DNA from: Longimicrobium sp.
Lineage (GTDB): Bacteria > Gemmatimonadota > Gemmatimonadetes > Longimicrobiales > Longimicrobiaceae
Assembly: GCF_036388275.1 (NCBI RefSeq)
Contig: NZ_DASVSF010000109.1
Location: 21,439 to 85,438 of the forward strand
Reading direction: 5' to 3'
DNA: 64,000 nt
Of this stretch, positions 57,985 to 64,000 are shown in pieces (the stretch's first letter is position 1; the number at the start of each line of letters is the position of its first letter). The position numbers and the translations under genes are program-made. A model generated the notes under the pieces. The model made no database searches and was not told the origin of the DNA. It saw only the letters and a list, made by a program, of their open reading frames with translations.

Positions 57985-58496
57985 GGTCGGGGCTCCGGGC
58001 TCCATCGGGTGTTCACGAACAAGATCGCGTGCTTCAGCGCCATGACGGCGTGGCCCTCGCCGCCCCGACCGACGTTCAGCGGCGGGACCTTCTCCGAGCG
58101 GTAGTGGTCCACCTTCGCCGGGGTCCCGAAGGACTTGGCGTGCGAGACCTCCTGGACGAAGAACCGCTCCGGGTCGTTGTTCATCACCCAGCGGCAGAAG
58201 CCGATGATCTCCACGGCCTCGGGCTCCCAGGTCCGGACGCCCTCCCGGGGGTACCAGTTCTCGATGACGATCAGGTCCAGCCCGCGCTTCGTGCTCGGGT
58301 GGTTCTGGGAGGCCAGGGACCAGACCCGGTTGCAGAACGCCATCTGGGAGGGCTCCTCGCCCCACTCCAGGGGCTCGATGCCGATCCCTGTCAACTGCTC
58401 CTCGTCCACGACCGGCCGGAACAGCAGCCAGCCCGTGGTGCCCCCGGGGTCCACGGACAGCATCAGCCGGTCCCCGTGCGCGATGACCTGCTTCAC
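57981..58496 (-). CDS. RuvC-like Holliday junction resolvase (171 aa)
   Basis: RNase H-fold signature: MLSVDPGGTTGWLLF (first Asp), DLIVIENWYPR (Glu), and GRGGEGHAVMALKHAI (C-terminal acid and His). Such phage resolvases cut four-way junctions in replicating or recombining DNA before packaging. The start is the last of three GTG codons (58496), chosen for its GTGA overlap with the upstream stop. Confidence 0.8.
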   Translation of the reverse strand: MKQVIAHGDRLMLSVDPGGTTGWLLFRPVVDEEQLTGIGIEPLEWGEEPSQMAFCNRVWSLASQNHPSTKRGLDLIVIENWYPREGVRTWEPEAVEIIGFCRWVMNNDPERFFVQEVSHAKSFGTPAKVDHYRSEKVPPLNVGRGGEGHAVMALKHAILFVNTRWSPEPRP

Positions 58497-58675
58497 CACC
58501 ACTCCAGGGCGGCCGGAGGCGCGGAGTTCGCCACCCGCCAGGAGAGGACGTGCGGGCCGTTCATCTCGCGGTACTTCTCCTCGTAGAGCTTGGCCCAGGT
58601 CTCGGCCTCCCCCTCGTTCTCGAAGGGTCCGACCAGCCCCGGTCCGGTCTGGAAGATCACGAACCACTGCCTCAT
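58493..58675 (-). CDS. Small hypothetical protein (60 aa)
   Basis: The ATG overlaps the DNA polymerase stop (ATGA). QWFVIFQTGPGLVGPFENEG then AETWAKLYEEKYREM and HVLSWRVANSAPP. Alpha/beta in appearance; unknown function. It sits between polymerase and resolvase in a fully coupled run. Confidence 0.6.
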   Translation of the reverse strand: MRQWFVIFQTGPGLVGPFENEGEAETWAKLYEEKYREMNGPHVLSWRVANSAPPAALEWW

Positions 58676-60459
58676 CCCTTGGCCTCCGCCCAGTTGGCTC
58701 CGGAGCTGGGCTCGGCACGCACGGCCAGCCCGAACTCCTCCTCGGTCCACACGGTGTTCATCACCTCGGCGATCTCGTACATCGCGTCCTTCTCCTCGGT
58801 CTTCGGGATCGAGAAGCAGACCTCGTCGTGGACCGGCAGCAGCATCGTGTCGCCGAACCCTGCGGCGTCCAGCCGGACCAGGGCCTTCTTCAGCGCGATG
58901 GCGGCCGTGCCCTGGGTGACGTAGTTGCCCAGCTTCCGGCGCTCCTGGGGGTCCTTGACCCGGAAGACCCGGCCGAACGGGCTGGTGGCCGTGTGGATGG
59001 TCTCGCCGCCGTCGTCCTTGGCCGTGGTGATCAGGGAGTTGCCCACGTCCTCCAGGGACGGGTAGGCGGCCTCCAGGGCCTTCCACGTCGGGACCAGGGA
59101 GTAGACATCGACCTCGGCCGTGGCCGCTGCGGTCTCGATGCCGCCGCCGAACAGCTTGGCGTAGACGGTGGACTTCAGCAGCGTGCGGCGCTTGTCGGCC
59201 TTCTTGAAGTCCGGCTCCCCGTAGACGGTCTTGCCCAGCTCCACGAAGAAGTCCCCACCGGTGGCATCGGCGGTCTTCAGGGCCTCGACCATCTTCTTGT
59301 CCTTGTTGATCACCGCCCAGATCCGCAGCTCGATCTGGCCGTAGTCCGAGGACACGAAGACCTCGTCCTCCGAGCGCGCGACGATCCCCCGGCGGACGAC
59401 CGGGTCGTTGGCGGGCAGCTGCTGGAGCGGCGGGTTCTCCACCGACATGCGGCCGGTGCGGGCCTCCATCGGCTTGATGCCCGGGTGCAGCAGACCGCGC
59501 TCCAGGGTGCTGCCCGCGCCGTTGAAGATCGGCTCCAGGTAGGTCCCGCGCCAGCGGTGCACCTGGCGGTACTCCAGGACCAGCTTGGCCGCCGGGTGGT
59601 CGATCAGCTTCAGCACGTCCTGGTCCAGCTTGGCCTTGCCCGACGCGGTCTTCTCCGCCAGCGGGTAGCCGTCGTTCTTCAGGACCACCTCCAGCTGGCC
59701 GTTCTGCGCCGGGTTGGAGATGCCGTAGAGCGCCAGCTGGGCCTTGATCGAGTCCTCGCGCGCCTGGTGGTCCTCGATCTGCTCCAGCAGGTACTCGCCG
59801 TCGGTGGGCAGGCCGCGCCAGCTCATGTCGTTGACCAGCCGGATGACCGCGATCTCCAGGTCGTGGTCGGCCGCCCAGAGCTTCCGGCGCGGGGCCCACA
59901 GCTCCCACAGGCCTGCGGTGATGCACGTGTCAACCACGCCGTAGAGCGGGTAGGGCTTCCACCCGAGCGGGACATCCGCCCAGGTCCAGCCCGCGTTCTT
60001 CATGCCGGTGTGCAGCACACGCTCCCCGGCTCCGGCCCAGCCGCCGAACTCGCGCTGGGCGCAGCCCTTCAGCGTGCGGGCCTGCTCGGCGAAGCCGCCC
60101 AGACCGGCCCAGACGAAGGTGTCCTCCACGATCGACCAGTCCAGCTCGATGCCGTGCGCGCGGAGCGCCAGGGCGTCGTAGCCGCTGTTGTGGAAGACCA
60201 GCGGGATCCGGGCCCGGGAGCAGTACTCCAGCGCGCCCTTGATCAGTGCGGTCCAGCCGTCGAACGGGATGGCCCAGCCACCCTCGACATCCCCGAACTG
60301 GATCAGCCGGACCTTGAAGGTGGAGGACCACCAGTCCAGCCCCGTCGTCTCCGTGTCGCAGGCAACCATCTTCCGGTCCGGACGTGTCAGCCACGTCCAG
60401 AAGTCAGCGACCTGGTCCGGGCTGGTCAGCACGCGGATCCGCAGGTTCGGCACGCTCAT
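58672..60459 (-). CDS. DNA polymerase, family A (595 aa)
   Basis: The 3'-5' exonuclease domain is intact: VACDTETTGLDWW (Exo I, D35/E37), VFHNSGYDALALR (Exo II), YGVVDTCITAGLW (Exo III region). Polymerase motif A is SSDYGQIELRIWA (~370), motif B is DKRRTLLKSTVYAKLFGGG (~425-440), and motif C is LPVHDEVCFS (~543). No 5' nuclease domain, as in phage replicative Pol A. The ATG follows AAGGAAGGGGGAGATCC. A TGTCAACCG site (60476-60484) lies just upstream and overlaps the leader. Confidence 0.93.
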   Translation of the reverse strand: MSVPNLRIRVLTSPDQVADFWTWLTRPDRKMVACDTETTGLDWWSSTFKVRLIQFGDVEGGWAIPFDGWTALIKGALEYCSRARIPLVFHNSGYDALALRAHGIELDWSIVEDTFVWAGLGGFAEQARTLKGCAQREFGGWAGAGERVLHTGMKNAGWTWADVPLGWKPYPLYGVVDTCITAGLWELWAPRRKLWAADHDLEIAVIRLVNDMSWRGLPTDGEYLLEQIEDHQAREDSIKAQLALYGISNPAQNGQLEVVLKNDGYPLAEKTASGKAKLDQDVLKLIDHPAAKLVLEYRQVHRWRGTYLEPIFNGAGSTLERGLLHPGIKPMEARTGRMSVENPPLQQLPANDPVVRRGIVARSEDEVFVSSDYGQIELRIWAVINKDKKMVEALKTADATGGDFFVELGKTVYGEPDFKKADKRRTLLKSTVYAKLFGGGIETAAATAEVDVYSLVPTWKALEAAYPSLEDVGNSLITTAKDDGGETIHTATSPFGRVFRVKDPQERRKLGNYVTQGTAAIALKKALVRLDAAGFGDTMLLPVHDEVCFSIPKTEEKDAMYEIAEVMNTVWTEEEFGLAVRAEPSSGANWAEAKG

Positions 60460-60494
60460 GGATCTCCCCCTTCCTTGTCAACCGAGACGACAAC

Positions 60495-60520
60495 GCCGGG
60501 CAGCGGTGAGGCTGCCCGGC
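60495..60520 (-). terminator. Hairpin between 60528 gene and polymerase
   Basis: GCCGGGCAGC pairs with GCTGCCCGGC (10 bp) around a 6-nt loop, after the 60528 stop. The polymerase therefore probably has its own promoter or depends on read-through. Confidence 0.75.
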
Positions 60521-60527
60521 GCTGTCA

Positions 60528-60722
60528 TCAGGGGATCTCGATCGAGATGATCTTCAGCTTCGGCTTGCCGCCGACGGTGGTGCGGACGGCCGGGAAGATC
60601 TGGTCCAGGTCGGCCCCGGTCTTCACGGCCTCGTCCCGGGCACGGTCCACCGCCGCGCCCAGCTCGGCGAGAGACAGGCCAGGCCGACCCTCACCGCGCT
60701 CGGCCCCGAGGATCAGGCCCAC
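60528..60722 (-). CDS. Small hypothetical protein (64 aa)
   Basis: GTG 60722 overlaps the end of the ssDNA-binding-like gene by 10 nt. LSLAELGAAVDRARDEAVKT then GGKPKLKIISIEI. Not recognised. Confidence 0.6.
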   Translation of the reverse strand: MGLILGAERGEGRPGLSLAELGAAVDRARDEAVKTGADLDQIFPAVRTTVGGKPKLKIISIEIP

Positions 60723-61315
60723 GGGTTGCCAGCGGAGCCGGGGGCCCCAGCGCCCGCCGTGGCGGGCTCCTGGATGACCTCGCCCGTGGTGGTGTCCACC
60801 TGCTCGTCGGCGGTCTCGTCCTCCAGGGAGACCGCAGCGGCGGCCGACGCGGAGGTGGTCTTGACCGCGCCACCCTGGCCGCCACCGAGCGGGTTGACCG
60901 AGACCGACTTCCGGTAGTTGACGTTGGTCTGTGGCTGGCCGTTGAACTCCCCGGCCTTTAGGTTGACCTCGACCACCGCGCCGACCATCTGCTCGGCGAT
61001 CTGGTCCGGGGTCGGCTTGGCCGACATGATCCAGTCCTGCGGGGCCCCGAGGACGCGGAGCGACTGCGCGAAGATCCGGGCGGCCACCTCGCTCTCCGGG
61101 GACCAGACCAGGCGGTTGTCCACCGTCTTCCCCTTGGCCCCGAGCGGGCCGCCCTGGAAGGCCAGGGTGACCACGAACTGCTGCTTGCCCTTGGCCGTCT
61201 TGCTGGCCTTGGCCTTGGTGACCTTCATCGTGTAGTCGCCGGTGTAGGCCACGCCGTTCAGCTCGTCCCCGAAGGACTTGAACTCGTCGGCGAAGCTGAA
61301 GTCGTTGTCGCTCAT
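60713..61315 (-). CDS. Probable ssDNA-binding protein (200 aa)
   Basis: The N-terminal ~135 residues look like an OB-type fold (YTGDYTMKVTKAKASKTAKG, KQQFVVTLAFQGGPLG, VGAVVEVNLKAGEFNGQPQT), followed by an acidic, flexible tail ending GNPWA. Proteins like this (DUF669-type) accompany Sak4-like ATPases in phages and are thought to bind single strands. It lies directly downstream of the ATPase gene. Confidence 0.65.
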   Translation of the reverse strand: MSDNDFSFADEFKSFGDELNGVAYTGDYTMKVTKAKASKTAKGKQQFVVTLAFQGGPLGAKGKTVDNRLVWSPESEVAARIFAQSLRVLGAPQDWIMSAKPTPDQIAEQMVGAVVEVNLKAGEFNGQPQTNVNYRKSVSVNPLGGGQGGAVKTTSASAAAAVSLEDETADEQVDTTTGEVIQEPATAGAGAPGSAGNPWA

Positions 61316-61317
61316 GG

Positions 61318-62184
61318 TCAGTTGCTCCCCTGCTCAGTGGTGGTGTTGGCGTCCCCGGCCGTGTCAACCGGGGTCTCGTTCTGGGTCGGTCCGGTGTGCG
61401 CCGGTGCAGCGATGCCCCGGCCCTTGTAGACCATCTTGATCAACTTCTCGAACGTGACGTTCTTGGCGCGGATCTCGTCCTCGGTGTCGCCCGTGACCTG
61501 CGGCAACTGGATGATCGGCGGGATCCGGCCGCCCACCCGCTCCCCGGCCTCCTTGTTGTTCATCCGGCGGGTCTGGAGGAACCGGGTCTCCACGCCGTTC
61601 ACGTCGGGCTCGACGTAGATCCACGCGGTCACGTCCATCAGGTACGGGATCTGCGTGGCCAGCTGGCCCTGGAGGTAGGGGCGCATGGTCCCCTGCTGGT
61701 CCTCCTTGGTCATGGAGGTCAGCACGACGGCCTCCAGCGGCTTGGTCGGGTGCATCGTGAGGTCCCGGAGGTCCCGCACGAAGCCGCCGACCTCGCGGAG
61801 CGCAGCGCCCCAGTCCTGGATCTTCATCTGCTCACGGCCGGAGGCGTGCTCGACGTAGCGGTACTGAAGCTCCGAGATCGAGTCCACCGTGGCGGACCGG
61901 AACGGGTGCTCCCCCTGCTTCAGCCAGTCCAGCACCTGGAGGGCGGTGGACCAGTTGCGGGTCGGCACGACGGCCGTGTCCCACTCGGGCTCACCCTTGA
62001 CGATCTTCGGCGCGGGAGGCGGTCCGACGATCGGGTCCCAGATGATCGACTTGATCGGCAGGAACCGGGCGGCGCTCTCCACGTCCAGCATCACGCGGGG
62101 CCAGGGGGTGGAGGCCCCCAGCAGCGACTTCCCCGCCTTGCTCGGTCCGTGGACCAGCATGGAGAGGGCGTTGACGGTGGTCAT
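61318..62184 (-). CDS. Sak4-like RecA-fold ATPase (288 aa)
   Basis: Walker A is HGPSKAGKSLLG (residues ~12-23), then PRVMLDVESAARFL; Walker B-like SATVDSISELQ; AVVLTSMTKEDQQG. The size and order fit phage P-loop proteins of the Sak4/AAA_24 group, recombination ATPases that help annealing with an SSB partner. Its ATG abuts a 7-bp hairpin in the leader (62185-62205). Confidence 0.75.
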   Translation of the reverse strand: MTTVNALSMLVHGPSKAGKSLLGASTPWPRVMLDVESAARFLPIKSIIWDPIVGPPPAPKIVKGEPEWDTAVVPTRNWSTALQVLDWLKQGEHPFRSATVDSISELQYRYVEHASGREQMKIQDWGAALREVGGFVRDLRDLTMHPTKPLEAVVLTSMTKEDQQGTMRPYLQGQLATQIPYLMDVTAWIYVEPDVNGVETRFLQTRRMNNKEAGERVGGRIPPIIQLPQVTGDTEDEIRAKNVTFEKLIKMVYKGRGIAAPAHTGPTQNETPVDTAGDANTTTEQGSN

Positions 62185-62205
62185 CGGGCTCCGTTTCCGA
62201 GCCCG
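62185..62205 (-). promoter_or_regulatory. Leader hairpin abutting the ATPase start codon
   Basis: CGGGCTC (62185-62191) pairs with GAGCCCG (62199-62205). On the message the stem runs right up to the ATG and includes the only GGAG sequence, so it could block ribosome access. Confidence 0.55.
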
Positions 62206-62314
62206 GTCAGTTCAGTGTTCAGTGATCGAGATCGTCTGATTCTGAGTCTGATTCGGGTTCGTGTTGTTGTTGATCGTGTTGACATAACCTACCGCACTCT
62301 GCGGCAGGAAGCTA
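62206..62314. other. Intergenic region with short direct repeats and tandem TTGA boxes
   Basis: Locally AT-richer. TTCAGTG occurs twice in tandem (about 62211-62224); TCTGATTC-TGAG-TCTGATTC lies at about 62234-62253; GTTGTTGTTG follows. TTGATC-GTG-TTGACA (62270-62284) reproduces the 9-bp-spaced tandem box of the cassettes on the + strand, but without a -10 box or downstream gene. Could be a promoter/operator region for the leftward ATPase operon or a replication-related site. Confidence 0.5.
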
Positions 62315-62650
62315 CTAGGGGCCCCAGACCGAGAACAGCGTGTCCGGCGGGTAGGTGCAGACGCCGGAGGTCGTGCAGACGTAGACGCCCCGACCCTCGG
62401 GCTCGGTGTGCCGGAGGTAGCCGCGATGGCCGGGGGTCTGGATGATCCGGCCGAAGTGCTTGGCCTTGTCCAGCTCAGCGGCCGTCAGGTGCTCGACGGG
62501 CTCTCCCGAGCGCCGGGCGCGCGGCACGCGACCTGCGGAGCCCAGCAGCGCCCTGGCGGCCTGCTCGCAGCCCTTGCAGGCTGTGCTCCTGCCCTCATGC
62601 CGGAACCGGGCGTGCAGGTCGTTGCGGACCGCTGCCTGCCCCTTCTTCAC
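62315..62650 (-). CDS. Hypothetical protein with Cys motifs (111 aa)
   Basis: GTG 62650 overlaps the upstream stop (GTGA). Basic N-terminus with STACKGCEQAARALLG; C-terminal GVYVCTTSGVCTYPPDT. Possible zinc binding. Not recognised. Confidence 0.6.
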   Translation of the reverse strand: MKKGQAAVRNDLHARFRHEGRSTACKGCEQAARALLGSAGRVPRARRSGEPVEHLTAAELDKAKHFGRIIQTPGHRGYLRHTEPEGRGVYVCTTSGVCTYPPDTLFSVWGP

Positions 62651-62835
62651 GTCGGGTCTCCGGTGTCCGCCGACATCGTGATGGTGATCGTCTCCGGACT
62701 GTCCTGGGACTCCCAGGACCCACGGGACAGGGTCAGGGTCAGCATGGCCTCGTGGGCGTTCTGCGGGCTCGGCAGCCGGAAGGCCACGGTGGAGTGGCGG
62801 TCCAGCGGCGGGAAGTGGACCAGCGTGTACTTCAT
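62647..62835 (-). CDS. Small hypothetical protein (62 aa)
   Basis: ATG shares a base with the nuclease stop (TGATG). LVHFPPLDRHSTVAFRLPSP, then beta strands ending TITITMSADTGDPT. Not recognised. Confidence 0.55.
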   Translation of the reverse strand: MKYTLVHFPPLDRHSTVAFRLPSPQNAHEAMLTLTLSRGSWESQDSPETITITMSADTGDPT

Positions 62836-63833
62836 CAGGCCGGGCCCCCGGAGATCTCGGCGTCCCCGGCGCTGTCGGCCAGGTACCGGGCCCACGGGTT
62901 CCCCTCGGTGTAGAGGTCGGCCAGCATGTCCTCGGCACCCTGCGGGCTGGACTGCATCAGGTCGCACGGCAGCTTGAACGGGCACGTGGCGCACTGCCAG
63001 CCGGGCTGGAAGTAGGCGATCCGGCGGTGGTCCACCCCGGCGTCCAGGGCGAACCGGGTCCGGGCCAGCTCGGAGACCGCACCCTCCAGGCGCACGTCGT
63101 AGGCGGCCTGCTCGACCTCGGAGATCTCGATGGTGACCCGCTTGTAGAACGGCGGCTTGGCGGTCGGGGTGCGCAGCACCTTCCGCAGCAGCGTGTAGAC
63201 CACGCCGCGCACGTCGGAGTCCGGGTCGTTGGCCTTCAGCAGCCGCCGGTACAGCCGGGGCTGCGGCGACTTGTAGAGGGTGACCATCGCGGGCTCCCCG
63301 AAGTTGCCCATCGTCTTGAAGTCCGCCACGTAGATGGTGCCGTCGGACTTCCGCCGAATCTGCCGGTCCAGCTTGCCGCGCAGCAGGATGGTCACCTCGG
63401 TGTCGCCATCGGGCGTGTCAACCACCATCGGCAGCTCGTGGGTCAGCGCCTGCTCCACCGCGACGGTGTCGAAGTAGGCGTCCTCACCGTCGGCCTCCAG
63501 CCACTCCAGGTAGCCCTCCATCATCCGGTGGCCCAGCTTCGACTCCTTGTCCAGGGCCTCGATGAACGGGTTGCCGTTGGCCTCGGCCACCGCGTACTCG
63601 TGGGCCATCAGCTGCTTCCACGCCTCGGCCGGGTGCAGGCCCAGGTCGTAGTAGGCCTCCAGCGCGGCGTGGATCCGGGAGCCGAACGGGAGCGGCCCGG
63701 TCGGGGGCTCGTCCTTCAGCCGGAGCTTGCGGTAGGTGCCCAGGTACCAGGCGCGGCGGCACTGGGCGAACTTCCCCAGGTCGCTGAAGCTGGCGATCGT
63801 GTTGTCCGGGATGTGGATCGCAGGTGCGCTCAC
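62835..63833 (-). CDS. Cas4/RecB-like PD-(D/E)XK nuclease (332 aa)
   Basis: SFSDLGKFAQCRRAWYLGTY (first Cys motif), PFGSRIHAALEAYYD (GxxxH), LLRGKLDRQIRRKSDG (Asp), YVADFKTMGN (DxK), and a C-terminal WQCATCPFKLPCDL Cys group fit Cas4/AddB-type exonucleases with an iron-sulphur cluster. In phages these process DNA ends for recombination; here it stands beside a Sak4-like ATPase. GTG start overlaps the upstream stop. A GTGTCAACC site (63415-63423) encodes VVDTP. Confidence 0.8.
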   Translation of the reverse strand: MSAPAIHIPDNTIASFSDLGKFAQCRRAWYLGTYRKLRLKDEPPTGPLPFGSRIHAALEAYYDLGLHPAEAWKQLMAHEYAVAEANGNPFIEALDKESKLGHRMMEGYLEWLEADGEDAYFDTVAVEQALTHELPMVVDTPDGDTEVTILLRGKLDRQIRRKSDGTIYVADFKTMGNFGEPAMVTLYKSPQPRLYRRLLKANDPDSDVRGVVYTLLRKVLRTPTAKPPFYKRVTIEISEVEQAAYDVRLEGAVSELARTRFALDAGVDHRRIAYFQPGWQCATCPFKLPCDLMQSSPQGAEDMLADLYTEGNPWARYLADSAGDAEISGGPA

Positions 63834-64000
63834 AGGGTGCTCCAGTTGGTCGGGGTCTGCCCGGCGGCCAGCCGGTAGATGGTGTCGGCCCAGGCGGCGG
63901 CGTCCGGGGTGTTCACGGCCAGCAGGGCGGTCGCAGCAGCGTCCAGCACGTCCCTGGGCTCGTAGCTGACCCGGGTGCCCTGGTGCTGGGTCAGGGTGAC
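63830..64000 (-). CDS. Hypothetical protein, 5' part outside window
   Basis: The minus frame is open from the window edge to TGA at 63830-63832, giving about 56 C-terminal residues (TRVSYEPRDVLDAAATALLA, DAAAWADTIYRLAAGQTPT). Codons are G/C-ending and the stop overlaps the nuclease GTG, as elsewhere in the operon. Function unknown. Confidence 0.55.
   Translation of the reverse strand, partial: VTLTQHQGTRVSYEPRDVLDAAATALLAVNTPDAAAWADTIYRLAAGQTPTNWSTL

Larger units (their letters stand above)
1602..63423. repeat. Dispersed GGTTGACA sites (about 52), stoperator-like
   Basis: Hand count of GGTTGACA. Forward (start): 1602, 5922, 7205, 8218, 10557, 12246, 14079, 14943, 16527, 24333, 24985, 27454, 28655, 30383, 31108, 34786, 37713, 42212, 44142, 46212, 50185, 55518, 57232. 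Reverse (TGTCAACC on +): 3520, 3935, 7873, 9863, 17660, 19764, 21118, 22414, 29852, 31660, 34303, 36192, 39297, 43045, 43702, 45479, 47451, 47966, 48864, 50763, 52807, 53915, 54642, 56515, 57724, 59928, 60476, 61362, 63416. The extended consensus is about CGGTTGACACG. Most lie within genes, using codons such as GTT and TCA that look rare here. The core equals the promoter inner box. Confidence 0.8.

Noticed and set aside
41764..60970. Near-matches GTTGACC and GTTGACG (for example near 41779, 45075, 49770, 52751, 60962)
   Set aside because: They differ at the last core base, occur at ordinary Val-Asp or Leu-Thr codons and were not counted as sites, except where they form the inner box of a complete cassette.
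1..64000. tRNA genes, CRISPR arrays, insertion sequences, integrase, attachment site
   Set aside because: Reading both strands I found no cloverleaf with a TTCGA loop, no regularly spaced repeats, no transposase or integrase motifs and no long terminal repeats. A tRNA scan would be more reliable.

Overview
The window is a piece of a tailed, long-tailed (siphovirus-type) phage genome or prophage from a high-GC actinobacterium. The base composition is strongly GC-rich, third codon positions are almost always G or C, GTG starts are common, and genes overlap by GTGA/ATGA. Several small proteins resemble families I know from Streptomyces and its phages, so Streptomyces is my best guess for the host, but this is inference. 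Both window edges cut genes, so the genome continues on each side. I saw no integrase, immunity repressor, tRNA or CRISPR array.

Layout. (1) 1-2.5 kb, rightward: the end of a Kelch-repeat protein (probably tail fibre), two unknown genes and a zinc amidase endolysin, closed by a strong hairpin. (2) 2.6-9.6 kb: a small leftward gene, then rightward large terminase, a MuF-type head protein, a run of tightly overlapping small genes, and portal. (3) 9.6-20.7 kb: a 2920-residue polyprotein (2H phosphoesterase, kinase-like domain, many beta-rich repeats) and a zeta-type P-loop kinase. (4) 21.0-25.0 kb: capsid maturation protease, joined by an apparently textbook -1 frameshift signal to a scaffold-like repeat protein. 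(5) 25.0-25.7 kb: an inverted two-gene cassette with its own promoter and terminator. (6) 25.8-38.8 kb: major capsid, probable major tail protein, head-tail connectors, tail assembly chaperones (second -1 frameshift), tape measure and minor tail proteins. (7) 38.8-39.6 kb: a winged-helix protein and a cysteine-containing protein, converging with the leftward arm. (8) 39.5-55.8 kb, leftward: many small genes (zinc-binding, membrane, unknown), several of them single-gene units with their own promoter and hairpin terminator, plus one rightward gene at 48.3 kb. (9) 55.8-64 kb, leftward: replication and recombination genes: SNF2-like helicase, RuvC-like resolvase, family A DNA polymerase, ssDNA-binding-like protein, Sak4-like ATPase and Cas4/RecB-like nuclease.

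The most unusual feature is regulatory. The 8-base word GGTTGACA occurs about 52 times (hand count, both strands), spread through genes and gaps at roughly one per 1.2 kb, against about one or two expected by chance. Its core, TTGACA, is also the repeated element in a class of promoters in which two TTGACA boxes lie 9 bp apart, followed by a -10 box (usually CATACT) exactly 6 nt before the start codon, so the messages should be leaderless. This looks like an operator plus stoperator system of the kind known from cluster A mycobacteriophages, with a different sequence, in which one repressor could silence promoters and also obstruct transcription through the whole genome.
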